46,958 bases of DNA from Prasinococcaceae sp. CCMP 1430 (taxonomy: Eukaryota > Prasinodermophyta > Palmophyllophyceae > Prasinococcales > Prasinococcaceae): contig RQSC01000026.1 in NCBI GenBank assembly GCA_013416795.1, forward strand, positions 222,377 to 269,334, written 5' to 3'. The notes beneath the pieces were generated by a model. It saw only the letters and a list, made by a program, of their open reading frames with translations. It searched no databases and was not told the DNA's origin. Shown here one piece after another: positions 17,901 to 25,492 of the stretch. The stretch's first letter is position 1. Every line of letters begins with the position of its first letter. Both the position numbers and the translations under genes were made by a program.

Positions 17901-19728
17901 GCGGGCGCCAACTTCAAGCCGAAGATTGGCAAGTCCATCGCCGACGAACTCAGGGAAGAACTTGGTGTGGAGCAAAACGAGGAGCAGGTCTTTGAGACTG
18001 GGCGCCCGGTGCAGACGAACGTGTGGGAGGCCCGCGGACGCCAGGCGCACTGTCGCGGTGTTTGGGAATCGCGGGAGCGTCATGATGACTACGACGACTA
18101 CGACGCGTGCGGATACGAATACGAATACGAATACGAGGGCGGCTCTTTTCCTCCCCCTCAGCCGCCGGGGACGGGGTACAATGGGGCATACCAAGATCCA
18201 TTGCCCGTCCCCCAGTCAGCGCCGGCGCAGATGGCCCACATGCCGCCAGCGATGCCGCCGCTGGGAGCTGTGCACTTGGGTCGGCAGACCGCGATGCGGT
18301 CAGTCGCTGGTGACCCGAGGCCGAGCGCCGCGGCTGCGGCTGCAGCCGCTGCGGCAATAGAGGCGGTTTCGAGGCCGAGCCCCGCGGCTGCGGCTGCTGC
18401 CACTGCGGCATTAGAGGCGATTTCGCTTCGCGAGCGTAACGCGCCGCCCTCGCCAAGGCCGGTGCCGTCAGCGCAGCAGCCCAGAGAGTCGGACAAGAGT
18501 TCAGGGGACGCCAAGAAGAAGAAGAAGCGCAACAAAATCCGCAAGATCTACATGGACGATGATGACGAGTGCGTGTTCTGCCTCGATGAACTGCGAGGGA
18601 AGGAGTGGGTGGCTGTGGTCGGCGGGTGTGGGCACGTGGCCTGCTGGGAGTGCGCCCAGGACTACATGGAGAGGGTAGGGCGTGGCAACACTGGCCCGTC
18701 GATTTTGCCCACGACGTTCACGTGCTTCAAATGCAGAGATGTCTTTGAGGAGAAGGACATTTCGAAATGGCGGGTTGAGGCCGCAATTGACATGGCAAGG
18801 CGTTTCGAGGAGTACAACAGCAGGGAGGGCGACGAGTCAGGCGCTGAGCTCGTGGCCACGGGTTCGGCACGAGGCGACGCCGCTGTTGTGGTCGCGGACC
18901 CGGGCGCCGACGCCGTGGGCCCGTTGTCGGAGGGCGAGGATCCCCCGGCCCGGGATGCCGCTGGCACAAGCACAGACGGTGCTGGAGTTGATTGGAGCGG
19001 TCTTTCCGCCGCGAGTGCAAGCGCAGCGTCGCCGACATTTCAGGCGGCTCATATATCCGAGCCGATTGTCGCGTCAACCGCAGTCTCGGCCATAGGGACC
19101 GACCTGTACGGCGGCAGCAGCTCGATGTCGCCGGCGTCGATGCTCGCACAGCTGGGGCAGGAGGCACGGCCGAGCCCAATGCCGCCGACCGCCGTTGGAA
19201 TGGGCGCGTCCGCGACCTCTGCGATGTCATCGGCGGTAGCCAACGCGGGGGGTACGGTGCAAGGCTCCTTGGGCTGGACGTCGACAGGCGCCTCTGCGCC
19301 CCACTCTCCCCCCCACGCGCCTGCGCATACGTCGACGACGCCGAGAGTGCTCTTGCGCCGCCCTCCACCGGGTTTCTCTGCGACGCCGCAGAACACGCCA
19401 CTCGCGCGCGCGATGGTGCGTACCACCCATACGAGCGCGCAGCCTCGCATGCCCCCAGGCGTGCCCGCACGCGCACCTGCAAGCGCCCTTCGAGCCCCTC
19501 TTACAGCCCTCCTGGTAGCTGACGCACGCGTGCTGGCGCTCGCGCGCGCAGGGCGACATTCGACCGGGCGCGCCACCGTACGCGCCCGTGCAGCCGTTCG
19601 CGCCCAAGGCGCCCCTAGCGGCGCCCGCACCCGCGCCCATTCCCCTTCCCGCGGCCAAGGGCAGCAGCGACGAGGGCGGAAGCGACGACGAGGACATGAT
19701 GGGTTTGCTCTTCATGGCGGAGGCATAG
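14976..19728 (+). CDS. Ankyrin - double RPA70N-like OB - RING protein, 1538 aa
   Basis: Two exons, 14976-19415 and 19552-19728, joined in phase 0 (donor GTGCGT, acceptor CGCGCAG). Order by residue: ankyrin repeats about 30-340 (NTPLIVATYYNKPEAVKLIC, NTALHQAAAKGFVACIEALL, NTPLMLAAREGHFEAVKVLA); acidic Ser/Asp/Glu linker 360-490; OB-like domain 497-618 (CVCLSLSDGEWLFQAFLSQV, VRLEDYDTFGGDF) resembling the N-terminal domain of replication protein A1; a second copy 645-766 (MIADGTARANVLLNG, IIRIQEWEVHPDNTG); a Lys/Glu coiled coil 880-911 (ERRLEKAAKKAAKKKKKS); Tyr-Glu/Asp and Ala-rich segments; RING about 1195-1255 (CVFC, CGHVACWEC, CFKC); a Pro/Ala tail ending SDDEDMMGLLFMAEA. The RING implies an E3 ubiquitin ligase; the OB pair suggests binding to nucleic acid or a genome-maintenance partner (inference). 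I know of no described protein with this order. The upstream open frame from 14889 lacks support. Confidence 0.8.
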
Positions 19729-19891
19729 TACAGCGCGCGCATTGGCAGCGCATCGGCGCAAGCTGGCGCGCGTGCCGTCAGATATGGGACTGTGAGACTG
19801 TTCACAACGCAGCACACGCTGCTCGCCACACCACGCGCGCCTCGTGCAGCGCGCCGCGCGCGGCGTGCAGCGGCGCGCAGTGCGCCAACCC

Positions 19892-20919
19892 ATGCGCTCG
19901 CGCGCGCTGGCGGTGGCGATGGCGCTGCTCGTGGCGGGTGCGACCCGGCGTGGAGGACTTCTGCGAGCCCGCGTGCGCGCCTGGCGGCGGCGGCGCCGGC
20001 GCACTGCCGGCGCACCTGCGGCTGACGGGCTGGGACTGCGCGGCCGAGTGCGACTATCGCTGCATGCAGGCGAGGGCAGCCGCGCGCGCGGCTGCGGGCA
20101 AGCGCGCACACAAGTACCACGGCAAGTGGGCCTTCGTGCGGCTGGCGGGGCTGCAGGAGCCGCTGTCGTCCGCGGCGAGCGTGGCGAACCTCCTCGCGCA
20201 CGCTCTTGCGCGACGGCGATGGCGGCCGGCGGAGCGCGGCGGGCCGTACGGCGCGCTGTGGATGGTGTACACCGCGGTGCACGTCAACGCGTGGGTGTGG
20301 TCGACAGTCTTTCACGCGCGCGACACGCGCGCTACCGAGGCAGCCGACTACCTGTCTGCGGCGGGCTCGCTTTTCGTGTCGGCAGCATGCGTGGCTGCGC
20401 GCACCTTGGCCGCTCGCACAGCAGCAGCACAGGTACGCAGCAGCCTTCCGCGCTTGCCAGCGGAGCGTGGGAGGGCGGGTGGGGGTCAGGCATGCGCACG
20501 CGCGGGCGCATGCGCGCGCCCTTGCGCACGTGCTGACCGCGCTCGCCCCGCGGGGGGGGCGAGAGCAGGCGGCGCTGGTCGCCTGCGCGCTGGTCGCCCT
20601 CGCCGCCCACGCGCGGTACATGCTCTTCGTCAAGTTCGACTACGGCTGGAACATGAGCGTGTGCCTCGCCGTAGGCGTGGGACAGATGGCGGCGGTCGTG
20701 GCGTGGGCGTACGTGGCGCGTCATCCGGCGCGGCGCTACCTGGCCGTGGGCATCGGCCTCATGTGCGCGTGCACGCTGCTCGAGGTGTTCGACTTTGCCC
20801 CGCTCGCGGGAGTTGCCGACGCGCACGCGCTCTTCCACGTGGCCAGCCCGCCGGTCATCCTCATGTGGTACGAATTTCTGCGGAGGGACGCCAACCATCT
20901 CGCCGAGAAGGAGCTCTAG
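19892..20919 (+). CDS. PGAP3/Per1-family GPI-anchor remodelling protein (apparent frameshift at the signal peptide)
   Basis: Membrane hydrolase of the CREST superfamily that removes an unsaturated acyl chain from GPI anchors in the Golgi/ER. Exons about 19892-20432 and 20569-20919, phase 0 (GTACGC...GAGCAG). Marks: WDCAAECDYRCM, HKYHGKWAFVRLAGLQEP, SVANLLAHAL, HVNAWVWSTVFHARDT followed by EAADYLSA, FDYGWNMSVC, and a C-terminal HALFHVASPPVILMWYEFLRR. Seven-helix topology is plausible. Odd: a good signal peptide (MRSRALAVAMALLVAGA at 19892) is one frame off the mature part, which starts near VEDFCEPAC at about 19947. There is no room for an intron, so a one-base error or a real lesion is present around 19935-19950. 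Confidence 0.85.
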
Positions 20920-20934
20920 CGCCTGCCCCGAGGG

Positions 20935-20936
20935 CT

Positions 20937-20971
<35 letters not shown>

Positions 20972-20972
20972 C
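20935..20972. repeat. (CT)n-(CG)n microsatellite
   Basis: 12 CT units followed by about 6 CG units, starting 15 bp after the PGAP3 stop, in its 3' UTR. Confidence 0.95.
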
Positions 20973-21011
20973 CGCACGCCGTGCTGCTGAGGGACACTAC
21001 TGTGTACTAAT

Positions 21012-21016
21012 TTACA
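21012..21016 (-). terminator. TGTAA 3'-end signal for RRP7
   Basis: TTACA on the plus strand, 67 bp beyond the RRP7 stop at 21083. Confidence 0.45.
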
Positions 21017-21082
21017 ATCGCATACTCATCAGCACCCCACGCCCGCTCCCTGCCGAAGGCGAGAAGGAGGGGGGGGGGGAGG

Positions 21083-21715
21083 CTAGAGCGGTGCGCCGCC
21101 CGCGCCGAGCCCCTTGCGCTGCATCTTCATGCGCGCCATCTTGCGCTTGTCCTCGGCGAACTTCTCGCGGAGCGTGAGCAACTCCGAGCGGCGCTTCTCG
21201 CGCGCCTGGAAAGTGTAGAAGTTTGACAGCCCCTTGGTCGCCTTGGATGCCTTGGGCGCGAGTGCGGCAGCCGCTGCTGCGGACACACCAGACACCTGTG
21301 CGGTGTGCGCGGCGCCAAGGACGTCAGCGCGCGCAAGGGCTGCGGCGAGCGTGGCGACGCGCTGAGCTGCGAGGCCACCGCGAACGGCGAGGTGCGCTCT
21401 GAGAGCCGGTATGCGCGCGCCAAAGCGCATGCACCCGCGCGTGCGCACCTTGGCCCCGCCGACCGCGCCCTCCCCTCCCGACTTTTTTCGGCCCTTCCTG
21501 TTCACCACCAGCGTCCAGCCGTCGGCGTCCGCCGTCCGCGCCGCCGCGAGCTTCTCCTCCTCCTCGGTTGCCGCACGGCGGTCCGCCGCGAGCGCCGCCG
21601 CGTCGTACCGCCGCTTGAGCGCGGCGAACCCCGGCCGCGCGGCCGCGTGCGCGGCGAGCCACGCGCGCATGCCCCTCGCCACCTCCAAGCCCTCCTCCGC
21701 AGCCACCTCCGACAT
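21083..21715 (-). CDS. RRP7-like ribosome biogenesis protein
   Basis: Nucleolar factor of small-subunit pre-rRNA processing. ATG at 21715, stop at 21083. Diagnostic C-terminal half: DADGWTLVVNRKGRKKSGG, then LSNFYTFQAREKRRSELLTL and REKFAEDKRKMARMKMQRK, the standard RRP7 ending. The usual N-terminal RRM-like domain is missing or much reduced (upstream part is only about 65 residues, helical). The 153-bp segment 21296-21448 is Arg/Ala-rich, lacks homology, starts GTGCGC and ends CACAG on the minus strand, and is a multiple of three: probably an intron that happens to stay open. Without it the protein is about 159 residues. Confidence 0.8.
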   Translation of the reverse strand: MSEVAAEEGLEVARGMRAWLAAHAAARPGFAALKRRYDAAALAADRRAATEEEEKLAAARTADADGWTLVVNRKGRKKSGGEGAVGGAKVRTRGCMRFGARIPALRAHLAVRGGLAAQRVATLAAALARADVLGAAHTAQVSGVSAAAAAALAPKASKATKGLSNFYTFQAREKRRSELLTLREKFAEDKRKMARMKMQRKGLGAGGAPL

Positions 21716-21864
21716 GACTCCCACCCACCCTCCCGCCCACAACGCCCCCTCGCCCCCGGGGGAGGGGTGGGGCCCGGCGCCGCGCCCGGCGCGCGCGCTG
21801 TGGCGGCCGCCAGCCCAGCCGCCGATGCCGACTCGACGCTCGCGCATGCCTTTTGACCTATACG

Positions 21865-21879
21865 ATCAAAACGCACGCG
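21865..21879 (+). promoter_or_regulatory. Recurrent element ATCAAAACGCACGCG
   Basis: One mismatch from TCAAAACGCATGCG seen elsewhere; 150 bp upstream of the RRP7 ATG. Confidence 0.45.
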
Positions 21880-22186
21880 ATGGCGCCGAACGACGGAGTC
21901 GGAGGAACCACTATTTCATCCCCGTGGATTGAATCCAAGCGGACCAACCATCTCAACTTTATATGTAATTGAAAGCGCATGTTCGGGACGGTTGCCCCAA
22001 AAAGCCGGCAATAGCGCATTTCGCAACTGACATTTGCCATGTGCAGTTGCGCCGCACATGCGCGTACCACAGCACGTTAAAACGCGCGTATACAGACCCT
22101 GTAAGTTTAAACCTTAAAACACAACCCAAATCCGAATCGAGATCCCACATCGCATCATCGAACACTCAGTATTGGGGTTATATTGT

Positions 22187-22194
22187 AACCCTAA
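22187..22194 (+). promoter_or_regulatory. Telobox AACCCTAA
   Basis: Exact AACCCTAA(C) in the AT-rich core of the divergent promoter. Confidence 0.45.
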
Positions 22195-22359
22195 CTACAA
22201 CGCTCCTAACATTATATATAGTGTGAGGTTCACCAGATCATTTTTAGACCCTTTTGGGAGTTCATTTCGAAATCGAATTCGGCGCTTCCGCGGCGGAGGC
22301 GCCGCGCGCCACAGCGCGCCCCGGCGCCGCCCCCGCCGCGCCCGAGCCAGGGAGGATGA

Positions 22360-23407
22360 GCCTCCAGCCGGCGTACCATCGGCGCGAACCTCGGCGGACT
22401 AGCTAGAGAGTGGCCCGCGGCGGCCGCGCAGTACGCGCGCGCCGCCGAGCTGCTCGAGCGCGCCGCCGCGGACGGATCGGCGGGCGACGAGGTGCGATCG
22501 CTCTGCCCCAGCCTCTCTCTCTCTCCCTCCCTCTCTCTGGCGCGCGCGTGCGCGGGCCTTATCGCGAGGAGCTGACGCGTGCACGCCCTTATCCTCCCTC
22601 TCACCCCCCTCCCCTCAAACCAATCCACCCCTCCCTCTTTTGCCCATCGCATCCCACCCCGCCCAATCCGACCTCTGCGTGCCCGCACATGTGTGCACAC
22701 TCTCCCCCTCTCGAGTGCAGGCGCCGCTCGTCCTGGCGAAGGCTAAGGAGTACCGCGCGCGCGCGGCGGAGCTCGCGCCCGCTGCCAAGGCGGCCAACGC
22801 GCAGGCACAGGCGCAGTCCATGGCCGCAGGCGTGTCTCTCATGCAGAGCGGCGTCGCGGCGGGGCAGAGCATGCAGGAGGCGACCGCCAAGGCCGGCGGG
22901 CAGTCGACCATGGCGGGCGCCGCTGCGCTAGGTGCCATCGGCGGGCTCATGTTTCCGGTTGTCGGCGGCATGATGGCGGCCGTGGGCGCGGCGGGCGCGG
23001 CGGCGTACGCCACCACGCGCAGCGACTCTATTGGTGACGTCGCGCGCAAGGCGGGCGCAGGCGCCGCGCAGACCGCCACGGCGGCCAAGGCCTACAACAA
23101 GGAGCACGACCTCACAGGCAAGGCGTCGCGCGCAGCCAGCGCGGTGTATGCGAAGGGCAAGGAGCTGGACAAGAAGTACTCGCTCGTGGACAAGGCCAAG
23201 CAGGCCGCGAGCACCGCCGCGAGCGCCGGCAAGGCCGCGCTAACCAAGGCCGAGCAGATCGACGCGAAGCACAATGTGAGCGGGCGCGTCGGCTCGGCGC
23301 TCTCGGGCGCTCTCGACAAGGTGTCGTCCGCGCTCGCCCCCGAGGAGCAGTACAAGGTCGGCAAAGACACGCCCAGCGCGGCGACGCTGCCGCAGGCGCC
23401 TCGCTGA
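22360..23407 (+). CDS. MIT-domain protein with BPA1/senescence-like repeat tail
   Basis: Two exons supported: up to 22491 and 22721-23407 (donor GTGCGA, acceptor GAGTGCAG, phase 0). Joined, they give WPAAAAQYARAAELLERAAA ... LAKAKEYRARAAEL, the helix pattern of a MIT domain (ESCRT-III/endosome binding). Next comes a Gly/Ala-rich hydrophobic segment (GAIGGLMFPVVGGMMAAVGA), then three related amphipathic units: KAYNKEHDLTGKASRAA, KELDKKYSLVDKAKQAA, EQIDAKHNVSGRVGSAL. These resemble the C-terminal repeats of plant BPA1-like proteins and recall the MIT plus senescence-domain layout of spartin. Membrane-associated trafficking role is inferred. Start unresolved: the ATG at 22356 (MSLQPAYHRR) is out of frame and meets a stop; the frame is only open from 22360. 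Confidence 0.6.
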
Positions 23408-23443
23408 TTGCAGGAGCGCCGCCCGCGCCGCAGAGCTTTCACC

Positions 23444-23448
23444 CTGTA
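23444..23448 (+). terminator. TGTAA 3'-end signal for the MIT gene
   Basis: 37 bp after the stop at 23407. Confidence 0.45.
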
Positions 23449-23660
23449 AAGGCGGCCGGGGGCGAAGGCGGCCCCAGGGGAGAGCATCGCGAGCGAGCGA
23501 GTGCCGCCACACTGCCTTCGAATGCGCAGCACCATCGCACGCGACTACGTGTCACAGTAAGGCAATTTGAATTTCTCGGTAGGGCCTCGCTGGCGGCGCG
23601 CTCGAACGTCGCGAGGCCGCGCAATCTGCGCGTCCGCGCTGCTGGTGCCGTCAATATTTT

Positions 23661-23665
23661 TTACA
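23661..23665 (-). terminator. TGTAA 3'-end signal for ATG5
   Basis: TTACA on the plus strand, 86 bp beyond the ATG5 stop, in an AT-rich patch. Confidence 0.45.
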
Positions 23666-23750
23666 ACAATGTGGGAGCCGCCCGTGGCGCCCGTCGCGCG
23701 TGGGCTCTCGCCATCCCCTGGTGGCGGATAGACGGACGAGGCCGCGTCAA

Positions 23751-24725
23751 TCACGCGCTCAGGGCCACATGCAGCATTCCATCTGGCCCAGCGAGCTCCT
23801 CGAGTAGCCAGCTCACCGGCGCATCGAGCGGCGGCTCGACGCCCTGCACGCGCACGCGCACGCCGCCGAGGGGGTCGGGGCGCGCACCATCACCGCCTGC
23901 GCCTGCCTCCATCTTGCTGCTGAGATCGCTGCCGTACAGGCCCGCGGCCAGGATTCGCCGCAGCGCGTCTCCGAAAGACACAGCAGCATCGGCAGAGCGT
24001 GTGTAGGCCTCGACACCGTCCCCCCCGCGCGTGTACACGCGCAGCGGCGCCGCGCGTACGCTGGCGCCGTCCTCCGCAGCGCGCAATTTTGTCTCTGGCC
24101 GTTGCCACGCAGCTACGTCCGCCGCATCGGCTGCCTCCCACAGCGACCTCAATTCGGCAGCGGAAAGCGCAAGCACGCTCTTCGCACTGCCGAAGCGCAC
24201 GAAGGCCGCCTCCTTGATGGTGCTGCAGAAGGCCGCAAACGGGGTGTCGGCGCCTGCCGCACCGGGTGCCCCAAGCGCTGCGGCTGGCCACCGCGAGAAG
24301 TGCGCCGTGAGCCTCCAAGGCAGGGCGCCGCCACCCAGAAGGTCGAAGAGCGCCCCCACAGGCATCCATGCCTTCAGCGGGAGGCCGTCCTCTGTGCTGA
24401 ACCACACGCATGGCGCCGTCTCGCGCGAGTCCGCCCCGTCGTCCTCCTCGTCGCTCTTGGACGCACGCGCCACGAGCATCTCGGCGGTGCGCGCGGGTGC
24501 GAAGTACGCGGCGGCGGCAGCGGCGAGGAAACTGCCTGCACCCGCGTACGACGCGCGCGGAACCATGGCCGCGTACGGCTTTGGAGCCTCTGACGGATCC
24601 ACAGCGAGGTCGTCGCGCGCGAGGTCGACAAGGACGGGCAGGGCGCCACCGACCGCACGCCCACGCGCGCCCGCGCCTGCGCCATCGCCTGCATTGGCGA
24701 GCGCGGCCGCACGCGAGGCGGCCGC
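23751..24725 (-). CDS. ATG5: Autophagy protein ATG5
   Basis: Partner of ATG12 and ATG16 in the E3-like complex that lipidates ATG8 during autophagosome formation. Conserved blocks in order: GGALPVLVDLARDDL (family AVWEGRIPV...L), PYAAMVPRASYAG, VWFSTEDGLPLKAWMPVGAL followed by FDLL, LPWRLTAHFSRWP, FCSTIKEAAFVRFGSAKSV (the Lys of KEA aligns with the ATG12-conjugated Lys130 of human ATG5), LRSLWEAADAADVAAWQ, and VRVQGVEPPLDAPVSWLLEE before the end. About 320 residues, near usual length. No in-frame ATG precedes the conserved start, so a short 5' exon or a different start remains to be found; 24725 is the approximate limit of homology. Head-to-head with ArgRS. Confidence 0.88.
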   Translation of the reverse strand, partial: AAASRAAALANAGDGAGAGARGRAVGGALPVLVDLARDDLAVDPSEAPKPYAAMVPRASYAGAGSFLAAAAAAYFAPARTAEMLVARASKSDEEDDGADSRETAPCVWFSTEDGLPLKAWMPVGALFDLLGGGALPWRLTAHFSRWPAAALGAPGAAGADTPFAAFCSTIKEAAFVRFGSAKSVLALSAAELRSLWEAADAADVAAWQRPETKLRAAEDGASVRAAPLRVYTRGGDGVEAYTRSADAAVSFGDALRRILAAGLYGSDLSSKMEAGAGGDGARPDPLGGVRVRVQGVEPPLDAPVSWLLEELAGPDGMLHVALSA

Positions 24726-24986
24726 GCCCAGAGCACAGCGGTGGCGTCGGCGTCCCTCGCCCCGCGCAGGCGCAGGCGCGCCGCAGGCGCGCCGCAGGCC
24801 GTAGGCCGCGCGCGCACGTAGGGGGAGAAGGGTGAGAGGGGACGGCGCCGGGGCGACCCACCCGCCGGCGCCAAGGCCCGCGCGAGGGAAAGGGCTCGCG
24901 GCCAGGGAAGAGGGCGGAGGGAGGGGGGGAGGGGGGGCAGAGGCGAGGCGCGCAGTCTGCCGCGCGCGCGGGCTCACGCGCGCAGA

Positions 24987-25026
24987 TGCATTTTGACCTC
25001 GTTTTGGTACCATCAAAACACATGCG
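24987..25026. promoter_or_regulatory. Inverted pair of recurrent TCAAAA(C/T)(G/A)CA elements
   Basis: A minus-strand copy (TCAAAATGCA read at 24996-24987) and a plus-strand copy (25012-25026) face away from each other in the middle of the divergent promoter. Confidence 0.45.
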
Positions 25027-25067
25027 AGTGGAAGGTGTGTGTGCACTGTGTGGAGTGTGTGTCTTGA

Positions 25068-25093
<26 letters not shown>
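25068..25093. repeat. 26-base G homopolymer
   Basis: Uninterrupted G run preceded by GT-rich sequence, about 40 bp from the paired elements. It could form G-quadruplexes; the exact length is doubtful in any assembly. Confidence 0.85.
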
Positions 25094-25098
<5 letters not shown>

Positions 25099-25492
25099 CC
25101 TGCCGCACGTGCGCGCGTGCCCCTGTCGTTGGAGGGGAGCGCGCGCGCGCTGGGCTCGCCACAGCGCGTGCGGGGGTGCTGGCGTGCTTCGGGGAGAAGT
25201 GCCTCTTGACGTAGACCGCGTGTGCCCGCGCGTGCGCGCGCGCATGGCGCCGAGTCGCGGGAGGGTTTCGGGAGCGGCGCTCGCGCACGCGCACGCGTGA
25301 GCACGCGACACGCCCACGCCCCCACCGCGCACTGCGGGGCGCGTCCCGACTCTCCCCTCTCCCCACACCCACCCACTTCCCGCCCATTTCCCCCCTCCCG
25401 TGCGCCAACACACGTGCTGCGACTTGTCGGGCTCCGACTGACGCGCGCATGACGCGCTTCCGCCGCTCGCCCGCGGTGGTCCTGCGCGATGG

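Larger units (their letters stand above)
21716..22359. promoter_or_regulatory. Divergent promoter RRP7 / MIT-domain gene with AT-rich core
   Basis: Head-to-head interval; 21880-22280 is AT-rich. Holds facing copies of the recurrent element (CCTTTTGACC near 21849-21858 and ATCAAAACGCACGCG at 21865-21879) and a telobox. No gene seen. Confidence 0.5.
23408..23750. other. Tail-to-tail intergenic region
   Basis: 3' sequences of the MIT gene (+) and ATG5 (-), each with a TGTAA. No gene seen. Confidence 0.5.
24726..25492. promoter_or_regulatory. Divergent promoter ATG5 / ArgRS
   Basis: GC-rich, with two facing recurrent elements: TGCATTTTGA (24987-24996) and ATCAAAACACATGCG (25012-25026), followed by a G run. 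May contain the first exon of ATG5 or ArgRS; none could be fixed. Confidence 0.45.

Noticed and set aside
17007-18194. Minus-strand frame antisense to the ankyrin/RING gene
   Set aside because: Low-complexity shadow of the plus-strand gene.
14889-20990. A single 2033-codon open frame covering both the ankyrin/RING and PGAP3 regions
   Set aside because: The frame runs through a splice junction at 19416-19551 (the true last exon is in another frame and ends at 19728) and then by chance through PGAP3 exon 1; the two proteins are separate families.
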